This document shows, piece by piece, positions 11,661 to 20,944 of a stretch of 64,000 nucleotides of DNA. The notes beneath the pieces were generated by a model, which had not been told where the DNA came from, searched no databases, and worked only from the letters and a program-made list of their open reading frames with translations. A program made the position numbers and the translations under genes. The stretch comes from Arcobacter suis CECT 7833 (lineage in GTDB: Bacteria > Campylobacterota > Campylobacteria > Campylobacterales > Arcobacteraceae): positions 2,046,001 to 2,110,000 of the forward strand of contig NZ_CP032100.1 of assembly GCF_003544815.1 (NCBI RefSeq). The letters are read 5' to 3'. Positions within the stretch are counted from its first letter, which is position 1. Each line of letters starts with the position of its first letter.

Positions 11661-12698
11661 TTAAATATTATTCTCCATATCAGCCCATTTAAGAGCAATT
11701 CTAACTGCATTTGTAGCAGCTCCAACTCTTACTTGGTCAGCTACATTAAAATAATGAATAATGTTTGGTGCATAAATATCTTTTCTAATTCTTCCAACAT
11801 AAGTAATATCTGTATCTGTTGAAATAATTGGCATTGGATATTTTTTATTAGGTAAATCATCAATAACTTCTACATTTTCAAAGTTATTTAATACTTCTCT
11901 TACTTTATCTAAATCAACATCAACATTATCTTCAAATGTTACAGTTAATGATTCACTATGAGATCTTAAAACTGGAACTCTTACACAAGTTGCTGCAATT
12001 TGCATTTGTTTGTGCATAATTTTTTGAGTTTCTTTTACCATTTTCATCTCTTCTTTAGTAAAACCATTATCAGTAGCAACGTCAATTTGTGGAATTACAT
12101 TTAAAGCAATTTGATGAGGAAATGCTTTGATTTCTGCATCTTCAAGATTAAATGCAAAAAATGCTTGCATTTGTTTTACAAGTTCTTCCATACCAGTTTT
12201 TCCAGCACCTGAAACTGCTTGATAAGTTGAAACATCAACTCTTTTGATTCCATATAATTCATCAAGTGGTTTTAATGATAAAACCATTTGAATTGTTGAA
12301 CAATTTGGATTTGCAATAATTCCTGATTCTCTCCATAATTTAATATCTTCTGGATTTACTTCAGGTACAACTAAAGGAACTTTTGGATCCATTCTAAAGT
12401 GACTTGTATTATCAATTACAACAGCTCCCGCTTCAACTGCAAATTTTGCAAATTTTTCAGAAACACTTCCACCTGCACTAAAGAAAGCAATTTCAATATC
12501 ATTTTCTTCAAAACAAGTTTCAGTTAATTCTAAAACTGTATATTCTTTATTTCTATACTCAATTTTTGAACCAGCACTTCTTGAACTTGCTAATGGAACT
12601 AATTTGTTAATAGGAAAATCATATTCTTCTAAAACTCTAAATAACTCTTCTCCAACAGCACCAGTAGCTCCAACAACTGCAACATTAAACTTTCTCAT
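11661..12698 (-). CDS. asd: aspartate-semialdehyde dehydrogenase
   Basis: It reduces aspartyl phosphate to aspartate semialdehyde with NADPH, the branch step to lysine/diaminopimelate, threonine and methionine. The 345-residue product has the nucleotide motif VGATGAVG (9-16) and the catalytic cysteine in ANPNCSTIQ (C133). I start at the third in-frame ATG (MRKFNVAV), which matches the family; starts at 12710 or 12716 overlap the end of gyrA and add six residues at most. It is four bases downstream of gyrA. Confidence 0.95.
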   Translation of the reverse strand: MRKFNVAVVGATGAVGEELFRVLEEYDFPINKLVPLASSRSAGSKIEYRNKEYTVLELTETCFEENDIEIAFFSAGGSVSEKFAKFAVEAGAVVIDNTSHFRMDPKVPLVVPEVNPEDIKLWRESGIIANPNCSTIQMVLSLKPLDELYGIKRVDVSTYQAVSGAGKTGMEELVKQMQAFFAFNLEDAEIKAFPHQIALNVIPQIDVATDNGFTKEEMKMVKETQKIMHKQMQIAATCVRVPVLRSHSESLTVTFEDNVDVDLDKVREVLNNFENVEVIDDLPNKKYPMPIISTDTDITYVGRIRKDIYAPNIIHYFNVADQVRVGAATNAVRIALKWADMENNI

Positions 12699-12702
12699 CG
12701 TT

Positions 12703-15300
12703 CTACTCATCCTCACCTTTTTCTAAATTATCTTCTTCACCATCTAATGTATCTAATAAAGTTGGTGTTTTATTTGATTCAGGGTCAATTGAAATTGATT
12801 CTAAAACTTCACCATCTTCTGTATATCTAATAATATTTCCATTTTCATCTAGTTCTATCTCTTCATCCTCTTTTGGACATTTTGCAATTGATACAACTTT
12901 ATCATTTTTATCTACATTTACAATAATTACACCGGCTGTATTTCTTCCAGCTTTTCTAATTGATTGCATATCAACTCTAATCATTTTTCCAATTGAAGTT
13001 AATAACATTAAATCTTGTGTATCATCTACTAATACTTCTCCTACAACATTTCCTGTTTTTGGAGATAGTTTCATAGATATAACTCCTGAACCTGCTCTAT
13101 TTGTAAGTCTATACTCTTCAACAGTTGTTCGTTTTCCTATCCCTTTTTCAGAAACAGTCAATAACTCTTGTTCTTCATTATTTACAACATCTGCATCTAC
13201 AACGAAGTCAATATCATGTTTAAACTTGATACCTCTAACTCCTCTTGTACTTCTTCCTTGGTCTCTTGTTTTTTCAATTTCGAATCTAATACATTGACCC
13301 ATGCTTGTAAAAATCATTAAATATTGAGTTTCAACATCTGCAATTTTTGCTGTTACTATTTCATCTAAATCATCTAAAACAATAGCTCTTACACCATTTG
13401 ATCTGATATTTGAGAATTCACTCAAAGATGTTCTTTTAATAATTCCGTTTCTTGTGAAGAATACTAAAGATTTAGATTCATCAAAATCTGGAGTTGGAAT
13501 AATTTCCATAATTTTCTCGTCAGGTCTTAAGTTGATTAAGTTAACAACTGCTTTACCTTTTGCAGTTCTACTACCTTCAGGAATTTTGTAAACTTTTAAC
13601 CAATATAATTGTCCCATATTTGTAACAAACATTAAAGTATCATGAGTATTACTTACAAAGAATTTCTCAATAAAGTCATCATCGTGAGTAGTCACGGCAA
13701 CTTTACCTTTTCCACCTCGTCTTTGTTTTTCATAAGATTTGATTGGAACTCTTTTTACATAACCATTATGAGTGATTGTAACAACCATTGGTTCATTTGG
13801 AATTAAATCTTCAATATCAATTTCATCGTAAGAATCTTCAATATCTGTTCTTCTATCACTTGAAAATCTTTCTTGAATATCAGTTAATTCTTCTTTAATG
13901 ATTTCATTTAATTTTTCTTCAGATTTTAGAATAGCTTCTAATTCAGCAATTAAAATCATTAATTCTTGATATTCAGCTTCTAATTTATCTCTTTGAAGAC
14001 CTGTTAATCTTCCAAGTCTCATATCTAAAATAGCTTGAGATTGAATTGGACTTAAACCAAATCTATTTTGTAAACTATCTTTTGCTTCCTGATCATTTGC
14101 ACTAGCTCTGATAATTTTTACAACTTCATCAATATTGTCTAAAGCAATTTTTAAACCTTCTAAAATATGCGCTCTTGCTTTTGCTTTTTCTAAATCGAAA
14201 ATTGTTCTTCTAATAATTACTGTTTTTCTATGTGATAAGAAAACAGTTAATAATTGAGGTAATGTAAATACTTTTGGTTCTTTATTGAAAACAGCTAAAA
14301 GAATAATTCCAAATGTAGTTTCCATTGGAGTTGATTTATATAAGTTATTTAAAACAATTTCGCTCATCGCATCTTTTTTAAGCTCAATTACAACTCTGAT
14401 TCCTTCTCTGTCAGATTCATCTCTAACTTCTGAAATTCCATCAATTTGTTTATCTTTTGCTAAGTTTGCAATAAGTTCAATTAATCTTGCTTTATTCACT
14501 TGATAAGGTAATTCATCAAGAACTATAATCTCTTTTTTACCTCTTGTTTCAATGTGATGTTTAGCTCTAATTCTTACTCTTCCTCGACCTGTATTATACG
14601 CATCAATGATTCCTCGTCTTCCAAAGATTGTTCCACCTGTTGGGAAATCTGGACCTTGAATAAACTGCATTAATTCATCAGCAGTTGCATCTGGATTATC
14701 TATTGTGTATAAAACAGCATTTAATAATTCATTAATATTATGTGGAGGAATTTTTGTAGCCATACCAACAGCAATTCCTTCACTTCCATTTAGAAGTAAA
14801 GTAGGAATTCTTGTAGGAAGAACTGATGGTTCTCTCATTGTATCATCATAGTTTGGTGTAAAATTTACTGTATCTTTATCCAAATCTCTTAATACTTCTT
14901 CAGCTATTTTAGTCATTCTAGCTTCTGTATATCTCATAGCAGCTGCACTATCACCATCAACCGAACCAAAGTTTCCTTGTCCATCAACTAAAGGAGCTCT
15001 CATAGAGAAGTTTTGAGCCATTCTAACTAATGCATCATAAACTGAAGTATCACCATGAGGATGGTATTTACCAATAACATCTCCAACAATTCTTGCAGAT
15101 TTTTTATACGCTGATTTTGAAGTAATATTCAAATCATGCATTGCGAATAAAATTCTTCTGTGTACTGGTTTTAAACCATCTTTTGCATCAGGTAATGCCC
15201 GACCTATAATAACACTCATAGAATAATCTAAATATGAAGCTTTTACTGAGTCTTCAATATTTATATCTATAATATCTTGATTTTCGAAAAGGTTTTCCAT
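12703..15300 (-). CDS. gyrA: DNA gyrase subunit A
   Basis: This is the breakage-reunion subunit of gyrase, which with GyrB introduces negative supercoils. The product has 865 residues. The catalytic tyrosine is Y124 in [10 protein letters not shown], and the GyrA box is the QRRGGKG motif in the middle of the protein. The quinolone-resistance region reads [12 protein letters not shown] with T85 and D89, the usual susceptible residues. The C-terminal beta-pinwheel ends in an acidic tail. A possible -10 (TATAAT) is at 15333-15338, and AAAGG lies nine bases before the ATG. The integrated element ends only about 100 bp upstream. Confidence 0.98.
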   Translation of the reverse strand: MENLFENQDIIDINIEDSVKASYLDYSMSVIIGRALPDAKDGLKPVHRRILFAMHDLNITSKSAYKKSARIVGDVIGKYHPHGDTSVYDALVRMAQNFSMRAPLVDGQGNFGSVDGDSAAAMRYTEARMTKIAEEVLRDLDKDTVNFTPNYDDTMREPSVLPTRIPTLLLNGSEGIAVGMATKIPPHNINELLNAVLYTIDNPDATADELMQFIQGPDFPTGGTIFGRRGIIDAYNTGRGRVRIRAKHHIETRGKKEIIVLDELPYQVNKARLIELIANLAKDKQIDGISEVRDESDREGIRVVIELKKDAMSEIVLNNLYKSTPMETTFGIILLAVFNKEPKVFTLPQLLTVFLSHRKTVIIRRTIFDLEKAKARAHILEGLKIALDNIDEVVKIIRASANDQEAKDSLQNRFGLSPIQSQAILDMRLGRLTGLQRDKLEAEYQELMILIAELEAILKSEEKLNEIIKEELTDIQERFSSDRRTDIEDSYDEIDIEDLIPNEPMVVTITHNGYVKRVPIKSYEKQRRGGKGKVAVTTHDDDFIEKFFVSNTHDTLMFVTNMGQLYWLKVYKIPEGSRTAKGKAVVNLINLRPDEKIMEIIPTPDFDESKSLVFFTRNGIIKRTSLSEFSNIRSNGVRAIVLDDLDEIVTAKIADVETQYLMIFTSMGQCIRFEIEKTRDQGRSTRGVRGIKFKHDIDFVVDADVVNNEEQELLTVSEKGIGKRTTVEEYRLTNRAGSGVISMKLSPKTGNVVGEVLVDDTQDLMLLTSIGKMIRVDMQSIRKAGRNTAGVIIVNVDKNDKVVSIAKCPKEDEEIELDENGNIIRYTEDGEVLESISIDPESNKTPTLLDTLDGEEDNLEKGEDE

Positions 15301-15332
15301 AAAAAAAGGCCTTTGTAATATAAAATTGATTT

Positions 15333-15338
15333 ATTATA
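15333..15338 (-). promoter_or_regulatory. candidate gyrA -10 box
   Basis: TATAAT on the minus strand within GATATAATAA, about 33 nt before the gyrA ATG. No good -35 is seen, common in Campylobacterota promoters. It is on the host side of the left att site, so the insertion leaves it intact. Confidence 0.5.
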
Positions 15339-15398
15339 TCTAAAATGCGCTTAGCATAAGTTGTAATAAAATTTATTAAAATAAAAATATAAAAAAAG

Positions 15399-15414
15399 GG
15401 GACAAAAGCCTAAA
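15399..15414. repeat. left attachment site core of the integrated element
   Basis: The 16 bases GGGACAAAAGCCTAAA occur again at 20951-20966 in the same orientation, the integrase gene lying just inside the right copy. The repeat extends to 18 of 19 with one mismatch. The run of A before it (15391-15397) is the T tract of the original host terminator on the minus strand. Confidence 0.8.
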
Positions 15415-15505
15415 TTTATAAAATAAAAACTAAAAACATATAAAACACCTTATTTTCGTACTTCTAACAAAAATCATAAGAGATTATTTTGTAAAATCAA
15501 TCTCT

Positions 15506-15527
15506 TTTTGGAACAATTTTGGAACAA
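15506..15527. repeat. tandem 11-bp repeats at left end of the element
   Basis: TTTTGGAACAA occurs twice head to tail, 92 bp inside the left core. The same pattern, one unit degenerate, lies inside the right core. These are probable arm-type binding sites for the integrase. Confidence 0.6.
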
Positions 15528-15568
15528 TATAATTATATTTAAAAAGAATACAAAAATTAAATTTAAAG

Positions 15569-16234
15569 TTATTTTTCTGAATATAAATTATAATTGGAAG
15601 TTAATACATACGCTGTATTACTTTTAGCACATATACCTTTACTACCAATTATTTCCATGATTTTTTTTTCATCATCTGATAATTTTTCAAAATCTAAAGA
15701 ACCATTATTTTCAAGTATTCTGTAAAATAATTTTCTTTCATCTTCAGTTAATCTAATTATTTTTTTAAAATTTTGGATTTCATGTGTTTTATTGCTGATT
15801 TTATTACTCATTTCTTCAAATTGATTTTCATAATTTTTAAGAACATCTGCATAATCTTTAGAATTAACATAATCAATATCTAACGATTTTTTCACTCTTT
15901 TTGATAAGTAATACTGAAATTCTCTTATGTATGTTCCAACTACAAACAGCAATGAATAAATAATCATTGTTACAATAACTAATAAAATTGCATAAATATA
16001 CATTGGAAAGTAATCTAACCAATTAAAAATTCTATCAGCAGTTGAAACCTCACAGATTATTTCCTTTATCTGTTCAATTTTCAATTTTGAATCTAATTTA
16101 TCATCAAAAGAAATAAATATTACTGGCCAATAATAATAAAATAAAACAATTATAAATGTTAGTAAAAAAGGACTTGTTACTCTTTCATATAAATGCCCTT
16201 TGATGTTCAATATTGTATCTTTGATACTTTCCAC
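15569..16234 (-). CDS. two-helix membrane protein of unknown function, element cargo
   Basis: 221 residues from a GTG at 16234, with AAGGAA about eight bases upstream. Membrane helices lie at about 22-42 and 78-102, with the motif ERVTSPF just before the first. A helical, charged stretch (about 120-160) follows, then a C-terminal domain that starts LTEDERKLF and ends near SNYNLYSEK, reminiscent of a winged helix. This architecture (two N-terminal helices, cytoplasmic LTxxE domain) resembles SieB-type superinfection exclusion proteins, but I see no decisive motif. It is divergent from the 376-residue gene, which suggests a shared control region of 121 bp. Confidence 0.6.
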   Translation of the reverse strand: MESIKDTILNIKGHLYERVTSPFLLTFIIVLFYYYWPVIFISFDDKLDSKLKIEQIKEIICEVSTADRIFNWLDYFPMYIYAILLVIVTMIIYSLLFVVGTYIREFQYYLSKRVKKSLDIDYVNSKDYADVLKNYENQFEEMSNKISNKTHEIQNFKKIIRLTEDERKLFYRILENNGSLDFEKLSDDEKKIMEIIGSKGICAKSNTAYVLTSNYNLYSEK

Positions 16235-16355
16235 TTTTAGTTTCCTTGTATTATTTTTAATAGTTGTAAATTATATTTAAATAATTATAAAATCTATGTA
16301 TTAATATTTAATAAATTATTTTTTGTTACTATATTAAGAAAATTTAAGATTTTTC

Positions 16356-17486
16356 ATGAAAGTATTAACAGAAGAAATAGAGTATTTTATTGATAATAAC
16401 TTATTCTTTGAAAAAGTCTATATCCATTCTTGTCCTATTCATATATTACAATATATTAAATATTATAAAATAAAGAATAAACTTTCATTAAATGAATTAG
16501 TTGATAATACATTAAATAGATACATAGCCGATTTGAAAGAATTAAAAAGAGTCTATGAATTAGATGAAGATGTAAATTTTTTGTATAGTGAAAAAAGATA
16601 TAAAAACAATATTTCAAAAGAATTATTAGAAAAATTAAAATATAAATTTATGAATAGTAAATTATATTATTTAGATTGGATAGTATCAAGTATTAGAAAT
16701 CCATACCTAGAATATTTTTATTTATTTTTAAATTCAATAAATAATAGTTTATATATTAAAGAAAATCAATTTAATAATTCATCAACTCAATATAATTATG
16801 ATAATTTTGTTAATAAAACAAAAAGCATGAGAGAAAATGCAGAAAACTTTTTTGACGAAAATTTATTAATAGATTCAAAATTACATAAAGGTATTATTGA
16901 AACATACAAAGAAGATAAAATTGAAGGTTCTATGATTATATCTTCTATAACAAATAAAATATTCGCTAAATTAATACAAATTATGGATATTGAAGAAATA
17001 GATGAAAAAGATAAAATCATTTTAAATAGAAATCAACAATTTCATAAAAAATTTGAATATGTAAATTTCACTGAAAATGAAATGTATAATGGATTTGCTC
17101 AAGCTTGTTTTTATAATTATGCTCAAGCTAGGATTGAACAATTTAAAAGTTTAAGAAAAGAATATAATAAAAATAAAACAGCAACAATACCCAATTTTAC
17201 TAAAGATATTATTTCTAAAAAAATAATGGAATTATTTAATTTAGTGTTAGATGAAAAAGATGCAATTAAAAATATTCGCCAAAATAAAAAAACACCTAAT
17301 ATTCTAAAAATTTATGATGATATTAAAATTTATACTACAAAAGATTTATCAGAAATAGACAAAGGATTTTATAAATTTATCATTGAAAACTTTTTTGATG
17401 AAACTCCTAAAATGCAAAATTTCCTGAATGAGCATAAAGAAGAAATGCAAAACTTCACTTCTCAACTACGTATCATATTTTATTAA
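16356..17486 (+). CDS. unrecognised 376-residue protein, element cargo
   Basis: A complete ORF from ATG 16356 with only a weak ribosome site. The product is rich in Lys, Asn, Ile and Tyr, predicted almost all helical, with no signal peptide, membrane span or catalytic motif that I recognise. It begins MKVLTEEIEYFIDNN and ends SQLRIIFY. It is the largest cargo gene of the element and divergent from the membrane protein. A hairpin (17494-17531) follows eight bases after its stop. Being cargo on a small phage-like element, an interference or toxin role is possible but unproven. Confidence 0.6.
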   Translation: MKVLTEEIEYFIDNNLFFEKVYIHSCPIHILQYIKYYKIKNKLSLNELVDNTLNRYIADLKELKRVYELDEDVNFLYSEKRYKNNISKELLEKLKYKFMNSKLYYLDWIVSSIRNPYLEYFYLFLNSINNSLYIKENQFNNSSTQYNYDNFVNKTKSMRENAENFFDENLLIDSKLHKGIIETYKEDKIEGSMIISSITNKIFAKLIQIMDIEEIDEKDKIILNRNQQFHKKFEYVNFTENEMYNGFAQACFYNYAQARIEQFKSLRKEYNKNKTATIPNFTKDIISKKIMELFNLVLDEKDAIKNIRQNKKTPNILKIYDDIKIYTTKDLSEIDKGFYKFIIENFFDETPKMQNFLNEHKEEMQNFTSQLRIIFY

Positions 17487-17493
17487 ATATTCT

Positions 17494-17531
17494 CTGCAAA
17501 TAACAACTCAAAAACAAGTCAATATTTGCAG
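17494..17531. repeat. stem-loop after the 376-residue gene
   Basis: CTGCAAATA (17494-17502) pairs with TATTTGCAG (17523-17531) across a 20-nt loop. The plus strand continues with a run of A rather than T, so it is not a classic terminator for the gene before it. It could be a replication hairpin of the element. Confidence 0.5.
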
Positions 17532-17670
17532 AAAAAAACTTTTTATTTCAATTAAACTTCCAACAGATTAATCAAAACAAAGTCATATAAATTTATATAA
17601 CAGTAAAGACGTTTACTAAACTTTCTATTTTAATAATTATAAAAATAGATAAATCCATAAAGGATAAAAA

Positions 17671-17931
17671 ATGATTACTTTAAAAGGTTTACTTTTAAAT
17701 ATTATTCCAGCTACAACTTACAAAAAACAAGGAGAAACTTTAGCTACTCCTGTAAAAGCTAAATTACAAATTTTAGTAGAAAGTAAAAGAGCAAATGGAA
17801 CATTAGTTAAAGATTTACAAACTATTTCCATTCCAGATGAAAAAATCAATCTTTATACAGACAAGATTTCAAAAGAGGTTTCTGTAGAAGTAGGAATCAT
17901 TTCAAAACAATTTAGTTTCTATGGTGTCTAA
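17671..17931 (+). CDS. probable small ssDNA-binding protein of the element
   Basis: 86 residues, from an ATG preceded by AAAGGA. It is predicted mostly beta, with alternating hydrophobic strands (VKAKLQILVES, VSVEVGIISKQFSFYG). Size, fold type and place directly before the Rep gene fit the helix-destabilising proteins (gene V type) that filamentous phages use to coat single-stranded DNA. No sequence motif proves this. A strong hairpin terminator follows immediately, so its transcript probably ends before rep. Confidence 0.5.
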   Translation: MITLKGLLLNIIPATTYKKQGETLATPVKAKLQILVESKRANGTLVKDLQTISIPDEKINLYTDKISKEVSVEVGIISKQFSFYGV

Positions 17932-17944
17932 GAGAAAAGAAAAG

Positions 17945-17977
17945 TTTTCAGAGGCAACTCTGAAAATGTTCTTTTTT
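17945..17977 (+). terminator. Rho-independent terminator after the small binding protein
   Basis: A perfect 9-bp stem TTTTCAGAG / CTCTGAAAA with a GCAA tetraloop (GNRA class), followed by TGTTCTTTTTT. It would end the transcript of the 86-residue gene and reduce readthrough into rep, as in filamentous phages, where binding protein and Rep are made at different levels. Confidence 0.8.
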
Positions 17978-17990
17978 CGTGACAAGATTT

Positions 17991-18012
17991 CGGGGTATAT
18001 AGTAATACCCCG
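17991..18012. repeat. GC-rich hairpin before rep, candidate replication origin
   Basis: CGGGGTAT and ATACCCCG form an 8-bp stem with loop ATAGTA, 26 bp before the rep ATG. It stands out in the AT-rich element. Hairpins with an exposed nick site next to the initiator gene are typical rolling-circle double-strand origins; an operator or attenuator is the alternative. Confidence 0.45.
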
Positions 18013-18038
18013 TACTAAAACACTCAAAAGGAGAAAAG

Positions 18039-19385
18039 ATGAGTGAAATAAAAAAAGTATTTGGTATTGATTCACTTTATTTCTTCTTTGAAACCAATGA
18101 AAACTATGATGATTTATTTTTAGAAATATTAGACCAATTAGAAGAGTTAAAAGGTAAGTTTGAAAAGAGAGATATTGAGTTTGAGAACAAAGATTTAACA
18201 ATTTCAATAAATGATATTCAATTATCTTATCTTGGAAAACAAGAGGGCTTTTATTGGTTTAAAGATTCAAATGAATTTTTTAGAATTGGATTTAAAGATA
18301 AATATAAAAACAGAGGATTAAATGATATTAGAGTACAGCTTCAAGGAAATGGTATTTATACTTTTGGTATTAGTTCTATTATTGAATTACTCAAAGACTC
18401 TCTAAAAGAAGTTATAAGTGATTATATACCAATAACAAGAGCAGATTTAAACTGCTTTATACAATATGATTTTTCATTTGTTAAAAAAGATATGTTTAGC
18501 ACTAGAAAAAGACAATATTCAACTATTAATGAAATTGGTAATGCAAATACAACACAAACTTTATATGTTGGAAAAGAGCCTTTTAAATTAAGACTTTATA
18601 ATAAATCACTAGAACTAAAAAAATCTAAAAAGTTTGAAATTATGAATGAATACTTTTTAAATAATGACTTTGATTTAGAACAAACAATTTTTAATATTGA
18701 GTTTCAAATGAATAGAGGTCATTTAAAACAATACAACATAAATACAATAGATGATTTATTATGTAATGCTAAAAATCTTTTTCAAAGTGCTATGGATGAT
18801 ATTAGATTACTAGATATTGATTCAGTATCAAATGAAAGATTGATAAATAATAAATATCAAGCAGATACTCATCCTCTATGGGAAGAGATAAAAAGTGAAT
18901 ATGATTTAAAAGATTTTTTGCAAATTGATTTTCCATTGGAAAGATTAAAAAGAAAAATATCCGTTTATGATGAAAATAAATTTGAATATGAATATATATC
19001 ACTAATTAGAAAAGCATATATAAATAATCTAACTTTGGATATTGATTTTTTAAATGAACTATATTTTAAAGCAAAAGAATCTTTGAAAAAAACAACTACT
19101 CAAAAAGAGCTAAAAAAAGATTATATTGAAGTTGATGTTATCAACCAAAATACAAATAAAAAAGAGAATTTTAGATTACTAAATAATGGAGAGTTAATTA
19201 AACCTCTTAGAACTGAAACAGTTGCTAATTTATCTGATTATGAATTATTGGTTTATCTTGATAAAACTTCTGAGAAACAACATCTTACAGCAAGAGATAA
19301 TCAAATTTATACTGTGGCTTATAAAGAAGCTAAAAAGAGGAATTTACTGCTTGATATTAGTTCTAGTGAAGCGATAGAGTTTTAA
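18039..19385 (+). CDS. replication initiation factor, Rep_trans-like
   Basis: 448 residues from an ATG with a strong AAAGGAG. ITRADLN (132-138) and TLYVGK (174-179) followed by LRLYNKS (184-190) match the conserved blocks of the Rep_trans replication initiation factors found in filamentous phages and some rolling-circle plasmids. Such proteins nick one strand at the origin through a tyrosine. The C-terminal 150 residues are lysine-rich and helical. Upstream are a hairpin (17991-18012) and the small binding-protein gene; downstream are xis-like and int genes on the same strand. Family assignment is from motif memory, so moderately sure. Confidence 0.7.
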   Translation: MSEIKKVFGIDSLYFFFETNENYDDLFLEILDQLEELKGKFEKRDIEFENKDLTISINDIQLSYLGKQEGFYWFKDSNEFFRIGFKDKYKNRGLNDIRVQLQGNGIYTFGISSIIELLKDSLKEVISDYIPITRADLNCFIQYDFSFVKKDMFSTRKRQYSTINEIGNANTTQTLYVGKEPFKLRLYNKSLELKKSKKFEIMNEYFLNNDFDLEQTIFNIEFQMNRGHLKQYNINTIDDLLCNAKNLFQSAMDDIRLLDIDSVSNERLINNKYQADTHPLWEEIKSEYDLKDFLQIDFPLERLKRKISVYDENKFEYEYISLIRKAYINNLTLDIDFLNELYFKAKESLKKTTTQKELKKDYIEVDVINQNTNKKENFRLLNNGELIKPLRTETVANLSDYELLVYLDKTSEKQHLTARDNQIYTVAYKEAKKRNLLLDISSSEAIEF

Positions 19386-19428
19386 GGGAGTTATATCTTA
19401 AACAGATTATGAAAGGAGAATATAAACA

Positions 19429-19734
19429 ATGGATATATCATTTGAGAATTTAAAAAAGATAGACACCATATTGGAAAAATTGGAAAGTTTAGAAAATAAA
19501 ATTTCTAGTGAAAAAAGGTGGCTAAATATAAAAGAAGCTTCAATTTATATTGGTTATTCAAAAGACCATATACACAAACTAAAAGATAGCCATTTAATAG
19601 AGGGAAAACACTATTTTAAAAAAGCAGGTAGGATTTTATTTGATAAAATTGAGCTTGATAATTGGGTTAAATACTCTTTAAATCAATTAAATCCAAAACA
19701 AATAGCAGAAAGTATTTTAAAAGATTTAATATGA
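19429..19734 (+). CDS. excisionase-like helix-turn-helix protein
   Basis: 101 residues, ATG 19429 behind AAAGGAG. An N-terminal coiled-coil-like stretch (about 5-30) is followed by a MerR-type winged helix (LNIKEASIYIGYSKDHIHKL, 37-56) and a lysine-rich strand ending in FDKIELDNWV, the pattern of excisionase-family (HTH_17) DNA-binding proteins. Placed between rep and the integrase, it probably directs excision or represses the element's promoters. Confidence 0.7.
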   Translation: MDISFENLKKIDTILEKLESLENKISSEKRWLNIKEASIYIGYSKDHIHKLKDSHLIEGKHYFKKAGRILFDKIELDNWVKYSLNQLNPKQIAESILKDLI

Positions 19735-19798
19735 ATTGTAATAAAATAAAATCTGTTAAAAGTATTAGAATCAAGGTGTTTTTCAAAGGAGAAACACA

Positions 19799-20872
19799 AT
19801 GGTTAAAATGACAGAACCTAAACTATTTACTCGAGGTGCAAAACTTTGGGTAAGGTTTAGTTTAAATGGTGAAGTGATTAAAAAGTCACTTAATATAGAA
19901 GATTCAAAAGCTAATAGAAAATTAGCAACAACGCAAATAATTCCACAAATGCTTTTAAAAGTGCATAGTGGAGAGTTCTTTGAAAATAAAATTGTTCCAA
20001 CTGTACAAGAAATGATTGATATTAGTTTGAAGATGAATAAAGCTAGTAGAAAAGCAAATACACATGGTATATATCAGTACATTTTGAATAAGCATATTAT
20101 TCCAATATTTGGAAAAAGAAAAATAGATACGATAAAAGCTTCGGAACTTACTTTATGGCAAAATAATTTACTTGATATTCTTTCTAATAAATCCGTTTTA
20201 AATATAAGAATAGTTTTTTATGGCATATTTGAAGATGCATTTAGAGATGAGATTATCCAAAAGAATCCATTTTCAATAATAAAAGCTCCTCAAAATATAG
20301 CAAAAAATGAGAATATTCCTTTCTCAAAAGATGAGATATTTCAAATCCTTGAAGCTAGTCCTTTAAAAATCAGAGCATTTTTTGCCATAGGTTTTTTTAC
20401 TGGCATGAGAACTGGAGAAATTATAGCTTTAAAATGGTCTGATATTGATTTTACAAATAGAATTATAAAAGTAACTAAAACTAGAAATAAAGGAATTGAA
20501 ACAACGCCTAAAACAAAATCAAGTATTAGAGATGTTGAAATACTTGATGTACTTTTACCATATTTGGAGAATCATTTACAATTTAAAACAGATAGTGAAT
20601 ATATCTTTTTAACTAGAGGTAATATTCCATTTAATTCATCAAAAAAAATATCTACTCTTTATTGGTCAAAAGTTTTAAAAGAGCAAAATATAGCTTATAG
20701 AAATCTATATCAAATGAGACACACTTTTGCATCAATGATGATAGCAAGTGGAGAAGATATTTTATGGGTTGCAAATATGTTAGGACACAAAAATTCTAAT
20801 ATAACACTTTCAACTTATGCAAAATATATAAAAAATGATAAAAAGATAAGAGGAAAGTTTTTATTAGATTAG
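19799..20872 (+). CDS. tyrosine recombinase/integrase of the element
   Basis: 357 residues, ATG 19799 with AAAGGAG. It has an N-terminal arm-binding region, a SAM-like core-binding domain (about 68-160) and a catalytic domain. Catalytic residues visible are R204 in TGMRTGEI, R307-H308 in QMRHTFAS (the usual first His of HxxR is Tyr), the His of LGHKN and the nucleophile Y340 in LSTYAKY. It recombines the 16-bp cores and catalyses integration and, with the xis-like protein, excision. The gene ends 78 bp before the right core, the usual arrangement. Confidence 0.93.
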   Translation: MVKMTEPKLFTRGAKLWVRFSLNGEVIKKSLNIEDSKANRKLATTQIIPQMLLKVHSGEFFENKIVPTVQEMIDISLKMNKASRKANTHGIYQYILNKHIIPIFGKRKIDTIKASELTLWQNNLLDILSNKSVLNIRIVFYGIFEDAFRDEIIQKNPFSIIKAPQNIAKNENIPFSKDEIFQILEASPLKIRAFFAIGFFTGMRTGEIIALKWSDIDFTNRIIKVTKTRNKGIETTPKTKSSIRDVEILDVLLPYLENHLQFKTDSEYIFLTRGNIPFNSSKKISTLYWSKVLKEQNIAYRNLYQMRHTFASMMIASGEDILWVANMLGHKNSNITLSTYAKYIKNDKKIRGKFLLD

Positions 20873-20878
20873 AACATC

Positions 20879-20899
20879 TTTGGCACAGTTTTGGAACAA
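20879..20899. repeat. tandem repeats at right end of the element
   Basis: TTTTGGAACAA (20889-20899) is preceded directly by a degenerate copy, TTTGGCACAG. It is the counterpart of 15506-15527, in the same orientation, 52 bp from the right core. Probable integrase arm sites. Confidence 0.6.
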
Positions 20900-20944
20900 T
20901 TAGGATTTAAAACTTCTGGAAAAGCCTATAAATAGCTTATTAAT

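Noticed and set aside
17494-17531. Terminator of the 376-residue gene
   Set aside because: The stem is followed by A, not T, on the plus strand, and the loop is long; kept as a repeat only.
17902-18207. A 101-codon minus-strand ORF near rep
   Set aside because: It overlaps the rep 5' end, the terminator and the hairpin on the opposite strand; its product is low-complexity.
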